A DNA stretch of 64,000 nt from Actinomycetota bacterium (GTDB lineage: Bacteria; Actinomycetota; Actinomycetes; Actinomycetales; Dermatophilaceae). Each line of letters opens with the position of its first letter. The first letter of the stretch is position 1. Position numbers and translations under genes: made by a program. The notes under the pieces were generated by a model. That model saw only the letters and a program-made list of their open reading frames with translations, searched no databases and was not told the DNA's origin. The stretch is from NCBI GenBank assembly GCA_020160805.1, contig JAIUPO010000017.1, forward strand, positions 33,906 to 97,905, written 5' to 3'. Of this stretch, positions 8,540 through 17,776 are shown one piece after another.

Positions 8540-11386
8540 TCAGCCCGTATTGCGCAGCCCAGCGGCCACGCCATTGACCGCCAGGAGCAGCGCGCGTTGC
8601 AATTGCGGGTCGGTGTCGCCGGCGCGGATCCGAGCCAGCATCGAGACCTGGAGATAGGAAATGGGGTCGAGATAGCGGTCGCGAACCTCCAAGGTGCGCT
8701 TCAGCGTCGGCTGCGCCTCGAGCAACTCGCCCTCGCCGGTGATTTCCAGGACGGCGGCGACCGTCCGGGCATACTCGGCCTTGATCTCCTCAAAGATCAC
8801 ATGCAGTTCCGGGTCGACGAGGGCACTGACATACTCCTCGGCGATGTCGAGCCGGGTCTTTTTGCACATCATTTCGACATTGCTGATGAAGGTGCGGAAG
8901 AAGTGCCAGCCGGCGTACATCGCGCGCAGCTCGTCGAGGCGGCCATCGTCGAGGGCGGCGCGCAGCCCGGTGCCGACGCCGAACCATCCGGGGATGATCT
9001 GTCGCGACTGCGTCCAGCCGAAAACCCATGGGATAGCGCGCAATCCGGACAGGCCCTGCCCGCTGTCGGGGCGCTTGGACGGCCGTGAACCGATCTTCAG
9101 ATCGCCCAATTGCTCGAAGGGTGTGGACTGCGCGAAATAGGTCGGCAGTTGCGGATTGTCGACGAGGCCGCGGTAGGCCGTGAAGGCGGCATCGCTGATG
9201 CCGGTCATGATCGCGTCATAGCTCTCCAAGGTCGCTCCTTCGACCCGGGCAGAGGTATGCAGCGCGCTCGCCTCCATGACGGCGGCGAGGGTGAGTTCGA
9301 GGTTCTCGCGCGCAAGGGCCGGCAGGAGGTACTTGTCGGAGATGACCTCGCCCTGCTCGGTCACCTTGATCTCGCCGGAGAGGGTGCCCCACGGCTGGGC
9401 GAGGATCGCCTCGTGGGTGGGGCCGCCGCCGCGCCCGACGCTGCCGCCGCGGCCATGGAAGAGGCGCAGTTGGATGCCGTGCTTGGCGCAGACATCGCGC
9501 AGCACGCGCTGGGCGCGGTGGATCTCCCACTGGCTTGTGGTGATCCCAGCGTCCTTGTTGGAGTCGGAATAACCGAGCATGACTTCTTGGACTCCGCCGC
9601 GGGCGTCGACGATGGCGCGATATGCGGGCACGCTGAGTAGCTGGTCGAGAATCGTTCCAGCAGAGCGCAATTCCTCGACTGTTTCGAGGAGGGGGACGAA
9701 ACCGATGTCGGCGCGCGGCTGCCGTCCGCTGGTGAGGTCGACGAGTCCGGCTTCGCGCGCGATGATCACCGGGGCCAGCAGATCGTCGGCGCCCTGGGTC
9801 ATCGAGACGATATAGCTCTCGATGACCTCAGGCCCGAACCAGCGCTGCGCCGTGCGGATGGCGGTGAAGGTCTCGAAGGTGCGCTGGCCTTCGGCGTCCA
9901 GCTGCGGCGGGAAGGGAGCGAGGGGTCGCCGGCCGGCCAGCTCCTCGCCGAGATATGCCAGTCGCTCCTCCCGGGAGCGGGCGGCATACTCCCCGGCCGT
10001 GCCGGTGACCCGATCGGCGAGCTGGGCGAGCACGTGGTGGTGGGCATCGCTGTGCTCGCGGACGTCCATGGTGGCTACCTGCGGGCCGAAGGCGCTCGCG
10101 GTGCGAATCAGGGTGGCCAGGGCGCCCTGTGCGATGAGTTCGCCGTGGTTGGCCAGGAGTGAATCGCGGATGAGCAGCAGATCGGCGAGCAGCTCGTCGC
10201 GGCCGACATAGTCCTGCCCGGGGCGCGGTTCGGCACGACGCGCGATCCGATCGCGGGTGTTCTCCAGGCGTTTGCGGATGCACGAGAGCTTGAGGCGATA
10301 GGGCTCCTCGACATTGAGGCGCCGGATGCGCTCCTCGATGTCGAGTTCGTCAAGATCGTGCGCGAGCGAGGCGGCGAGTTCGGGCGTGACGTCCACGAGT
10401 TTGGTCGACATGGACACCTCGTCGACGCATTGCTGCACCATCGCGATGAGTCCGCGGATGCCGACGGCATGTTGCATGACGAGCACATCGAGGGTGATCT
10501 CGGGCGAGACATTGGGATTGCCATCGCGGTCGCCGCCGATCCAGTTGCCCAGGATGAGGGGGCGCGCGGTGGGTGGGAGGTAGGCGCCGCGGCGGGCCGC
10601 CTCCTCGGCCAGATCGGACAGCAAGCCCGGCACGGTTTCTTCAAGGAGGCCCTCGACGAAGAAGAGCATGTTTCGTGCTTCGTCGGCCACCTTTGGCTGG
10701 TCGACGCGCAAATCGTCACTCTGCCAAATAGATTCGATGAGCTCGGCGAGTCGGCGGTCGCGACGCCGCTCGTTGCGGGCGGTGGGCGCAGCGCGATAAG
10801 CAATGAGGGCGTCGGCGATTTCGCGCATCTTCAGCAGCGCCGTCCGGCGGCTCGCCTCGGTCGGGTGCGCGGTGTAGACCGGGCGGACGGACAGGCGCGA
10901 TAGGGCCGTTGTGAGGGCGGCGGGACCGCGCGCTTCGATGATCCGATCCATCGCCTGGTTGATCCAGTCGGCATCCTCGGGGCGCTCCGCGAGGTGGGCC
11001 GCGCGGTCGACCTGCTCGGCGATATTGGCGAGGTGGAAGTAGGTCGCGAAGGAGCGCACAAGGAGCATCGCGTGCTGCAAATCCACGGTTGACAGACTCT
11101 TGGCGAGCTCGCGCATCGCACTCTCGTCGCCGCGCTGGGCGGCCTTGGTCAACTGCCGGACGTTCTCGACCTGGTCGAGCAAGCCCTGGCTCTCCTGGCG
11201 CACCAGGGTTTCGCCGAGCAGTTCCCCCAGGCGCCGGATGTCGCGGCGCAGCTTGGCATCCTCGGGGGCGACCGGGCGGCCGGGCGGGTCCACGGGCAGG
11301 CTGTCCATGGGTCGAGCGTATGGAACCGCTTTCATGCCCGGCAAGCGGATGTCAGGGTATGGCCGGTCCATGGCCGGTGTTGTCAT
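8540..11386 (-). CDS. ppc: Phosphoenolpyruvate carboxylase
   Basis: About 950 residues, the normal size. It carries the hallmark motifs: AHPTEASRRT (catalytic His), HRVL-type segments, GYSDSNKDAGITTSQW and FHGRGGSVGRGGGP (glycine-rich PEP/bicarbonate loop), and ends in NTG, as PEPC typically does. It converts PEP and bicarbonate to oxaloacetate, refilling the TCA cycle. The ATG at 11386 overlaps the stop of the upstream fusion gene; internal ATGs at 11335 or 11308 are credible alternatives, because the first residues look unlike other PEPCs and no ribosome site is seen at any of them. Confidence 0.96.
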   Translation of the reverse strand: MTTPAMDRPYPDIRLPGMKAVPYARPMDSLPVDPPGRPVAPEDAKLRRDIRRLGELLGETLVRQESQGLLDQVENVRQLTKAAQRGDESAMRELAKSLSTVDLQHAMLLVRSFATYFHLANIAEQVDRAAHLAERPEDADWINQAMDRIIEARGPAALTTALSRLSVRPVYTAHPTEASRRTALLKMREIADALIAYRAAPTARNERRRDRRLAELIESIWQSDDLRVDQPKVADEARNMLFFVEGLLEETVPGLLSDLAEEAARRGAYLPPTARPLILGNWIGGDRDGNPNVSPEITLDVLVMQHAVGIRGLIAMVQQCVDEVSMSTKLVDVTPELAASLAHDLDELDIEERIRRLNVEEPYRLKLSCIRKRLENTRDRIARRAEPRPGQDYVGRDELLADLLLIRDSLLANHGELIAQGALATLIRTASAFGPQVATMDVREHSDAHHHVLAQLADRVTGTAGEYAARSREERLAYLGEELAGRRPLAPFPPQLDAEGQRTFETFTAIRTAQRWFGPEVIESYIVSMTQGADDLLAPVIIAREAGLVDLTSGRQPRADIGFVPLLETVEELRSAGTILDQLLSVPAYRAIVDARGGVQEVMLGYSDSNKDAGITTSQWEIHRAQRVLRDVCAKHGIQLRLFHGRGGSVGRGGGPTHEAILAQPWGTLSGEIKVTEQGEVISDKYLLPALARENLELTLAAVMEASALHTSARVEGATLESYDAIMTGISDAAFTAYRGLVDNPQLPTYFAQSTPFEQLGDLKIGSRPSKRPDSGQGLSGLRAIPWVFGWTQSRQIIPGWFGVGTGLRAALDDGRLDELRAMYAGWHFFRTFISNVEMMCKKTRLDIAEEYVSALVDPELHVIFEEIKAEYARTVAAVLEITGEGELLEAQPTLKRTLEVRDRYLDPISYLQVSMLARIRAGDTDPQLQRALLLAVNGVAAGLRNTG

Positions 11387-12864
11387 GGGGTGAGCAGGGG
11401 GCGAAGGCGGTCCAGGTCGGAGGCGCCAGCGAGGTCGGGGAGGGCGAGGAAGATGGTGCCGACGCCGAGGTCGGCCAGTCGGTCGCGGCGACGGCGCTGC
11501 TCGTCGACAGTGCCCGCGTGATGCCGTCGGACGTATGCCGCCGCGCTCGTCCGTCCGCGCAACCGCTCCACGCGGCGGGCCACGTCCTCCCGGTCCTCAC
11601 CGGTCACGGAGACATCGAGGACCGTCATGGCGAGGGTCGCGGGGTCACGCTCGGCGGCCGCGCAGGCGGTATGCAGTTCGGCCAGCTTGGCGCTCAGGGT
11701 CGCCTCGTCGCTCGGAAGGTTCACGGCGTCCGCGTGGCGTGCGGCGATTCGCAGGGTGCGAGATCCGTTGCCACCCAGAATGATTGGGAGCCTGCCGATG
11801 GGCCGGGGGTAGCACGTGGTCTCGGGCAGCGAGACGCGGCGTCCGGCATACGGCTTGGTGCCGGTGGCCCACAGGGCCCGCATCGTCTCGATGGCTCGCT
11901 CGACCTCATCGAGTCGCTCGCGGGGTTGCGGGAAAGGCAGGCCGTATGCCGCATGCTCCCGCTCCCACCACCCCGCGCCGATGCCCGCGAAGGCCCGTCC
12001 TGCGGTCAGGACATCCAAGGTGGCGAGGGATTTGGCGAGCACCCCGGGTTGGCGGAAGGTCACAGGGGAGACGAGCGTGCCGAGCCGCAGGTCGGTGCCG
12101 AGCGCGGCGAGGTGACCGAGGGTGACATAGGGCTCCGGGATCGGCTCCCACGCTCGGTCGACCTGGGGGATCTGGATGAGATGGTCCATGAGCGCGATGC
12201 CGGCGAAACCGACATCGGCGGCGGCCAGTGCCATGTCGCGCAGCCACCCGGTTGGATCGGCGCCCCACGGAAAGCGGGAGATGTTGAGGATGTAGTCGAT
12301 GCCCTGGCCGGGCAGGGGCGGCCACGAGGTAGATGTTGCTGCTCGTGCTGCGACGGGCGGCGTCGGCGTGGGCGGGCCCCCGTCAGCAGCCAGGGTCGCG
12401 TCGATCGACTGGACACGGTCCCAACCTTCGACGGCAAGTTCGGCGGCCAGTGCGGCGGAACGTTTGACCTGCTTTGAGAGCACCGACGCGGGAACGCGAC
12501 GGTCGCGCTTCGCGTTGCGGGCGCGGCATACGGCGTGAGGAGTGGTGAAATGCACTGCAACGCAGGGGCTTCCAGCGGCCCGTCCGAGCGCGAGGTAAGC
12601 GAGGCGCCGGTCGCGATCGAAGCCGAGCGTGTCGATCACCGTGGTGAGGCCACGCCGAAGACGGGCCGCGACGATCAGATCCAGGACGGCAAAGGCATCG
12701 GTGGAGGCGTCCAGGTCGCCCGTCCCCGACCCGACGATCGCCCGCAGCGCGTCCGACGACACGATCTCCGCGGAGCGGTAGTGCGCGGCCGCCCACGTCG
12801 ACTTGCCCGAACCGGCCGCGCCGACGAGCACCACCAGCGCGGGATCGGGGATGTCGTGCGGCAC
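11383..12864 (-). CDS. Fusion: P-loop kinase (AAA_33-like) + luciferase-like F420-type oxidoreductase
   Basis: 493 residues. Residues 1-165 form a small P-loop kinase: Walker A GAAGSGKST (15-23), SSDALRAIVGSG, VIDTLGFDRDRR and the lid RNAKRDRRVPASV, as in polynucleotide-kinase/AAA_33 proteins. A Pro/Thr/Ala-rich linker (about 165-190) leads to a luciferase-like TIM barrel (about 190-493) with [57 protein letters not shown], like F420-dependent LLM enzymes. The substrates of both halves are unknown. It overlaps ppc by 4 bp and is probably co-transcribed with it. Confidence 0.85.
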   Translation of the reverse strand: MPHDIPDPALVVLVGAAGSGKSTWAAAHYRSAEIVSSDALRAIVGSGTGDLDASTDAFAVLDLIVAARLRRGLTTVIDTLGFDRDRRLAYLALGRAAGSPCVAVHFTTPHAVCRARNAKRDRRVPASVLSKQVKRSAALAAELAVEGWDRVQSIDATLAADGGPPTPTPPVAARAATSTSWPPLPGQGIDYILNISRFPWGADPTGWLRDMALAAADVGFAGIALMDHLIQIPQVDRAWEPIPEPYVTLGHLAALGTDLRLGTLVSPVTFRQPGVLAKSLATLDVLTAGRAFAGIGAGWWEREHAAYGLPFPQPRERLDEVERAIETMRALWATGTKPYAGRRVSLPETTCYPRPIGRLPIILGGNGSRTLRIAARHADAVNLPSDEATLSAKLAELHTACAAAERDPATLAMTVLDVSVTGEDREDVARRVERLRGRTSAAAYVRRHHAGTVDEQRRRRDRLADLGVGTIFLALPDLAGASDLDRLRPLLTP

Positions 12865-12922
12865 GTGCCCAGTCTGCCGGTCAAGGCGCCGCTGGCCCGG
12901 GGATTGCGGGCAGGATGGCCGG

Positions 12923-14521
12923 ATGAGCGCCGAATGGTTCCGCGATGCCGTGATCTACGAGATCTATCCCCAGTCCTATGCCGACAGCAATGGCGACGGG
13001 ATCGGGGACCTGCGCGGGGTGATCGACCGCCTGGACTACATCGCCTCGCTCGGGGTCGATGCGATCTGGTTCAACCCGTGCTTCGCGTCACCCTTCTTCG
13101 ACGCGGGCTATGACGTGGCCGACTACCTGCGCATCGCGCCGCGCTATGGCACCAACGACGACCTCGTCGAGTTGGTCGAGAAGGCGGGGGCGCGCGGCAT
13201 ACGCATCTTGCTCGATCTCGTCGTCGGGCACACCTCGATCGAGCATCCGTGGTTCCAGGCAGAGCTGCAGGCGGCCGGGCCGAGCCCGGAGGGCGATCGC
13301 TATGTCTGGAGCGAGGTTGAGCCGGCGGGTTGGGGGATCGATCTGCCCGGCATCCCCGGCTGGGTGAAGTCGCCCGGGCCGCGGCCGGGGTGGTACCTCA
13401 AGAATTTCTATGAGGAGCAGCCGGCGCTGAACTTCGGCTGGGTGCGGACGAATCCGGAGCAGCCCTGGCGCGACGCCATCGACGCGCCCGGCCCGATGCG
13501 CAATCGCGCTGCGCTGCAAGAGATTCTGGACTTTTGGCTCAGCCGAGGCGTCGCGGGCTTCCGCGTGGACATGGCCTTCTCGCTCGTCAAGGACGAGGTG
13601 CTCAGCGACGGCCACGCGGCCTCCGCGGCGATCTGGCGCGACCTGCGGGAGTGGCTCGACACGGCATACCCCGAAGCGGTGCTGATCCCGGAAGGTGAGG
13701 AGCCGCGGCTCGGGGAGCGGCTGGCGTTCGATGCCGACTTCGCGCTCGTGATTTCGGCGCCGCACGCGAGTCTGTTCGACGACCATTTCGCCGGGACGCT
13801 GCCCTGGCATTTGCCGCGCGAGCCGTTCTTTGCCGCCGAGGGTCAAGGTTCCACCGACACCTTCCTCGCGACCTGGAACTGGCTGCGCTCGGTCGATCCG
13901 GACCGCCCGGTGATCATGGCGACCGCGGATCACGACTTCAACCGATTGCGTTGTGGCGGAAGGACTCCCGAGCAACTGGGGGCGGCTCTGACCTTCCTGT
14001 TCACGTGGGGGAGCATCCCGAGCCTGTATTACGGCGACGAGATCGGCATGCGATACCTGCCCGATATGCCGAATGTCGAGGGCGCGATCTGCAATCCGTC
14101 CTACAACCGGGCCGGTTGCCGCACGCCGATGCAGTGGGACGACTCGGTGAATGCGGGCTTCTCCACCGCGGCCGCCGATCAGCTGTATTTGCCGATCGAT
14201 CCTGACCCGTTGCGGCCCACGGTGGCGGGACAGGACGGAATACCCGGCTCGACACTGACGCTGGTTCGAGACCTGCTCGCGCTGCGCCGCGCGACCCCGG
14301 CCTTGCAGGGGCACGCGCCGACTCGCGTTGTGCACGAGGGATATCCGTTCGCGTATGTCCGTGGTGACTCCCACCTGGTGGCCATCAACCCGCGCCGGGA
14401 GTCCGCTGCCGTCGACCTCGCCGAGTTCGCCGAGGCGACGCAGGTATGGGGAGCCGGGGCCACCATCGATGCCGGCCGCCTTACCCTCGACGGCTTCGGC
14501 TACGCGATTCTTCGGCGCTGA
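12923..14521 (+). CDS. GH13 alpha-glucosidase/alpha-amylase-family enzyme
   Basis: 532 residues beginning MSAEWFRDAVIYEIYPQSYA, the classic GH13 opening. The conserved regions are read in order: DLVVGHTS (region I), GFRVDMAF with nucleophile Asp216, LIPEGEE with acid/base Glu257, and TADHDF with Asp338 (region IV; His-Asp kept, the usual Asn replaced). The EIYPQSYADSNGDGIGDL and NPSYNRAGCRTPMQWDDS segments resemble oligo-1,6-glucosidase/trehalose-synthase-like members. Probably cytoplasmic, since there is no signal peptide. Divergent from the fusion gene, 58 bp apart. Confidence 0.88.
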   Translation: MSAEWFRDAVIYEIYPQSYADSNGDGIGDLRGVIDRLDYIASLGVDAIWFNPCFASPFFDAGYDVADYLRIAPRYGTNDDLVELVEKAGARGIRILLDLVVGHTSIEHPWFQAELQAAGPSPEGDRYVWSEVEPAGWGIDLPGIPGWVKSPGPRPGWYLKNFYEEQPALNFGWVRTNPEQPWRDAIDAPGPMRNRAALQEILDFWLSRGVAGFRVDMAFSLVKDEVLSDGHAASAAIWRDLREWLDTAYPEAVLIPEGEEPRLGERLAFDADFALVISAPHASLFDDHFAGTLPWHLPREPFFAAEGQGSTDTFLATWNWLRSVDPDRPVIMATADHDFNRLRCGGRTPEQLGAALTFLFTWGSIPSLYYGDEIGMRYLPDMPNVEGAICNPSYNRAGCRTPMQWDDSVNAGFSTAAADQLYLPIDPDPLRPTVAGQDGIPGSTLTLVRDLLALRRATPALQGHAPTRVVHEGYPFAYVRGDSHLVAINPRRESAAVDLAEFAEATQVWGAGATIDAGRLTLDGFGYAILRR

Positions 14522-14567
14522 GTACGACGATCGGCGGCGTCTGGCCCGCCGATCGTCGTACTCAGCG
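14516..14567 (+). terminator. Long perfect hairpin overlapping the GH13 stop codon
   Basis: 22-bp perfect inverted repeat (arms 14516-14537 and 14546-14567, 8-nt loop) that contains the GH13 stop codon and ends 18 bp before the next gene. No T-tract. Probable intrinsic terminator or attenuator. Confidence 0.65.
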
Positions 14568-14585
14568 TCGCGTAGGTTCGTCGGT

Positions 14586-15509
14586 ATGCCGCACCCGCTC
14601 ATCCCCGAGAGCTTCCGGGCGCTCGTGGCGGGGCGGGCGGGGGAGCCGGATGTCACGGGCGACGATTGGTTGCGGCGGCTGTCGGGGCTGATCGACGAAC
14701 ATCTCGATCGATGGTCCGCGACGCCCGACGGGGAGGTGCGGCACGGGGAGTGCGCGATCGTCATACCGGTTCGCCTGCGGGACAACGGGACTCAGGCGGC
14801 GCTCAAGCTCACCTGGCCACATGCCGAAGCGCGCCACGAGCACCTGGCCCTGCGGCATTGGAATGGCGAGGGTGCGGTCCGGCTGCTGGCGGCCGACCCC
14901 GCGGCATACGCCCTGCTCCTGGAACGACTCGACGCGAGCCGGGAGCTCACCTCGGTCTCCATCCTCGAAGCCTGCGAGGTGATCGGCGGGCTGTTCCGCA
15001 CCCTCGACCGTCCCGCGGCGCCGCAGTTCGACCGGCTCTCGGATCGCGCGTCTCGGTGGCGTCCACTCCTCGACGCCGGCCACCCGCTCGTCCCGCGACG
15101 CCTCACCGAGCAAGCGTCGACCACCCTCGGGCACCTCCTCGACGGCGCTGTCGACGGGCGCCTGGTCCACGAGGATCTGCACGACATGAACGTCCTCGCA
15201 CCGCTCGACCCGGCGCGCGGCGCCTGGCTCGCGATCGATCCGAAGCCGGTCTCAGGGGAGTGGGCGTATGCCGTGGCCCCCATCGTCTGGAATCGCGCGG
15301 AGGCGAGCGCCGCGGCATACAACTTGCGGGTGCATGTCCGGTTGCGTGCCGACATCGTCGCGGAGGCGGCGGGTCTCGACCCCGACCGGGTGACGCACTG
15401 GACCTTCGTCCGGCTCGTGCTCAACGCCCTTTGGGCGGCGCCGCACAGCCCAGGCAGCGACGGCTTCCGTGCGCGAATGATCGCGCTGGCCAAGGCTTTT
15501 GCGAACTAG
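14586..15509 (+). CDS. Aminoglycoside/hydroxyurea phosphotransferase-like protein
   Basis: 307 residues. It resembles the APH(6)/hydroxyurea-kinase family (streptomycin 6-kinase type): CAIVIPVRLRDNGTQAALKL is the nucleotide-binding strand and lysine, GRLVHEDLHDMNVL is the catalytic loop (HxDLHxxN with Asp and Asn), and AWLAIDPKPVSGEWAY is the metal-binding DPK motif. Such kinases inactivate aminoglycosides or phosphorylate unknown metabolites; chromosomal copies in actinobacteria often have no proven resistance role. Start ATG 14586 with only a weak ribosome site; it sits after the GH13 hairpin. Confidence 0.82.
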   Translation: MPHPLIPESFRALVAGRAGEPDVTGDDWLRRLSGLIDEHLDRWSATPDGEVRHGECAIVIPVRLRDNGTQAALKLTWPHAEARHEHLALRHWNGEGAVRLLAADPAAYALLLERLDASRELTSVSILEACEVIGGLFRTLDRPAAPQFDRLSDRASRWRPLLDAGHPLVPRRLTEQASTTLGHLLDGAVDGRLVHEDLHDMNVLAPLDPARGAWLAIDPKPVSGEWAYAVAPIVWNRAEASAAAYNLRVHVRLRADIVAEAAGLDPDRVTHWTFVRLVLNALWAAPHSPGSDGFRARMIALAKAFAN

Positions 15510-15518
15510 GCCGTCCGG

Positions 15519-16063
15519 CTAGCGAGATCCGTGCGCCCACAGATCGCGCAGCAGCGCGACCTCCGCCAGGTGATGGAAGACCTCGCGGTTGATGTGCAGG
15601 ATCAAGGTCGCCATCGGCAGATCGGCAGATCGGCATACGGCCCTTCGGCCGGGCCGCAGGGCGCGGCGAGCTGCGCGGGACCCAGTGTGCGAACTCCGGC
15701 GAGCCACGCGGCATACGCCTCATCGAGCTGAGCCAACGCCTCCGCGGCGGTCGTCGCCCACGGCCAGCTGTCGTATGCCGCGGGCGGGCCACCGAAGTGA
15801 CTCGCCGTCCGCATCGCGAAGACCCCCACGATGACGTGCCCGAGTCGCCAGGCAATCGTCGTGACGGGCGGCGGTTCGGGGGCGGGGTAGGCCCAGTCGA
15901 TGGTGGGCGGCTGGGCATCGGTGCGAATCGACCAACAGCCGGGGACGGGCTCCCAGAGGTACTCCGCGTCCGTCAAGCCGACCAGACGGGGCCGCGCGAG
16001 ATTCGTCCAGTACCAATCCAATTGGTCGCGAAGCTCTGCGGTCCAATCGACGGGCGAGGTCAC
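15519..16063 (-). pseudogene. DinB-family protein, frameshifted by an 8-bp tandem duplication
   Basis: The first frame (16063-15602) encodes a DinB/DfsB-like four-helix protein: LRDQLDWYWTNLARPRLVGL, CWSIRTDAQPPTIDWAYP, TIAWRLGHVIVGVFAMR. It reads into a premature stop after ADLPICRWRP. The expected ending, ADLPMATLILHINREVFHHL through RDLWAHGSR, is intact in another frame down to 15519. The shift comes from two adjacent copies of CGGCAGAT (15615-15622, 15623-15630). Removing one copy gives exactly 537 nt, a 178-residue DinB protein. The gene overlaps the VOC gene upstream by 4 bp. It is either inactivated or switchable by slippage. Confidence 0.85.
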
Positions 16064-16446
16064 GCCGGCTTGGCTTGGTGGCGGCGCAGCACGCAGAACT
16101 CATTGCCCTCCGGATCCGCGAGCACCGCCCAGCCCTTGTCCGGTCCGTCGCGCAGGTCGTTGACCATCGTCGCGCCGAGGCCGAGGAGACGCTCGACCTC
16201 CTCGTCGCGGTGCCGGTCGGTCGGGCGCAGGCAGATGTGCATGCGGTTCTTGATGCTCTTGGGCTCGGGAACTTTGAGAAAAAGCAAGAACCGATCATCG
16301 GGCCCGGCGAGGCCGCACTCCTCGTCGCCCGGCTTCATGTCCCAGTCGCTCTCGCGGACGAAGTCCTCAAGGACCTGCTCCCACCATTCCATCTGGGCGT
16401 AGGGGTCGTGGGCGTCGATACAGAAATTGGATGCGCGAGAAGCCAT
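16060..16446 (-). CDS. VOC-family (glyoxalase/bleomycin-resistance fold) protein
   Basis: 128 residues from ATG 16446 (an in-frame ATG at 16464 is less likely). It starts MASRASNFCIDAHDPYAQ and holds a single glyoxalase-type beta-alpha-beta repeat with FLLFLKVPEPKSIKNRMHICLRP and the ending WAVLADPEGNEFCVLR, the hallmark of VOC proteins. Members include dioxygenases, isomerases and antibiotic-sequestering proteins; no substrate can be proposed. Its stop overlaps the start of the broken DinB gene, so the two formed an operon. Confidence 0.85.
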   Translation of the reverse strand: MASRASNFCIDAHDPYAQMEWWEQVLEDFVRESDWDMKPGDEECGLAGPDDRFLLFLKVPEPKSIKNRMHICLRPTDRHRDEEVERLLGLGATMVNDLRDGPDKGWAVLADPEGNEFCVLRRHQAKPA

Positions 16447-16612
16447 GAGTCGATCCTGGACCACCGACCCCAGGGACAGCTGTCTTAGGGGCCGGACGGC
16501 ACGGCATATGGGGGCATACAGGATGAGACGGGAGCGGGCGGCCTACGCGGCTGTGGGAGGATCGGAGGCGGAGAAAGCCACCTCATTTGGCACCCGCACG
16601 AAGGAGCAAAAA

Positions 16613-17644
16613 GTGCCCATCGCAACTCCCGAGGTCTACGCCGACATGCTCGACCGAGCCAAGAGCGGCTCGTTCGCCTACCCGGCCATCAACATCACCT
16701 CCAGCCAGACCGTCACCGCCGCGATCCGCGGCTTCGCCGAGGCCGGTTCGGACGGCATCATCCAGGTCTCGACGGGCGGCGCCGAATACGCGTCCGGCTC
16801 GACGATCAAGGACATGGTGACCGGTTCGCTCGCGCTCGCGGCGTATGCCCGTGAGGTCGCCAAGAACTACCCCGTCAACATCGCGCTGCACACCGACCAC
16901 TGCCCCAAGGACAAGCTCGACGGCTTCGTCCGCCCGCTCATCGCTGCCTCGGCCGAGCAGGTCAAGGCGACCGGTCTGCCGATCTTCCAGAGCCACATGT
17001 GGGACGGCTCGGCCGTGCCGCTGACCGAGAACCTCGAGATCGCCCAGGACCTGCTGGCGCTGACCCGCGCCGCCAAGATCATCCTCGAGGTCGAGATCGG
17101 TGTGGTCGGTGGCGAAGAGGATGGTGTCGCCAACGAGATCAACGACAAGCTCTACACCACTCCTGAAGACGCGCTCGCGACCGTCGACGCGCTGGGTCTC
17201 GGCGAGAACGGCCGCTACATGGCCGCGCTGACCTTCGGTAATGTGCACGGGGTCTACAAGCCGGGCAACGTCAAGCTGCGCCCCGAGGTGCTGCGCGCCT
17301 GCCAGGACGCCATCATCGAGGCCCGCGGGCTCGAGGCCGGCAGCAAGCCGCTCGACCTGGTCTTCCACGGCGGCTCCGGCTCGCTGCCCGAGGAAATCTC
17401 GGCCGCCGTCGACTATGGCGTGGTGAAGATGAATGTCGACACCGACACCCAGTACGCCTTCACCCGCCCGGTCGCCGACTGGATGCTCAAGCACTATGAC
17501 GGCGTCCTGAAGATCGACGGCGAGGTCGGCAACAAGAAGCAGTACGACCCCCGCGCCTGGGGCAAGGAAGCCGAGGCCGCCATGGCCGCCCGCGTGGTCG
17601 AGGCCTGCCAGAACCTCCGCTCCGCCGGCACCCACGTCGGCTGA
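16613..17644 (+). CDS. fbaA: Class II fructose-bisphosphate aldolase
   Basis: 343 residues, usual for the actinobacterial class IIA enzyme. GTG 16613 is chosen because AAGGAG lies 6 bp upstream. Zinc and catalytic motifs are visible: INITSSQTVTAAIRGFAEAG, HTDHCPKDKLDGFVRPL, LEVEIGVVGGEEDG, NVHGVYKPGNV, VFHGGSGS and KMNVDTDTQYAFTRP. It cleaves fructose 1,6-bisphosphate to dihydroxyacetone phosphate and glyceraldehyde 3-phosphate in glycolysis and runs in reverse in gluconeogenesis. It is followed by the DUF3151 gene, as in many actinobacteria. Confidence 0.97.
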   Translation: MPIATPEVYADMLDRAKSGSFAYPAINITSSQTVTAAIRGFAEAGSDGIIQVSTGGAEYASGSTIKDMVTGSLALAAYAREVAKNYPVNIALHTDHCPKDKLDGFVRPLIAASAEQVKATGLPIFQSHMWDGSAVPLTENLEIAQDLLALTRAAKIILEVEIGVVGGEEDGVANEINDKLYTTPEDALATVDALGLGENGRYMAALTFGNVHGVYKPGNVKLRPEVLRACQDAIIEARGLEAGSKPLDLVFHGGSGSLPEEISAAVDYGVVKMNVDTDTQYAFTRPVADWMLKHYDGVLKIDGEVGNKKQYDPRAWGKEAEAAMAARVVEACQNLRSAGTHVG

Positions 17645-17664
17645 CCGACGTTCCCGCGGCGGGG

Positions 17665-17743
17665 GCGCACATTCCCGCCCATTGCCGAAACATGGACGTA
17701 CGCAACGGATCTGTTCCGTTGCGTACGTCCATGTTGTCTCCCA
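17665..17743 (-). repeat. 79-bp intergenic hairpin repeat, copy 1
   Basis: Contains a perfect 21-bp inverted repeat (arms 17689-17709 and 17715-17735, 5-nt loop) and flanks matching, on the opposite strand, the element at 20795-20873. The two 79-nt units differ at 9 positions by my alignment. It lies between the aldolase and DUF3151 genes and may also act as a terminator. Confidence 0.8.
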
Positions 17744-17776
17744 TGACGTTCCCCGTCCCGCCCTAGAGTTGCCCGT

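Noticed and set aside
13088..14785. 565-residue minus-strand frame over GH13
   Set aside because: Composition is that of a frame shadow in GC-rich DNA.
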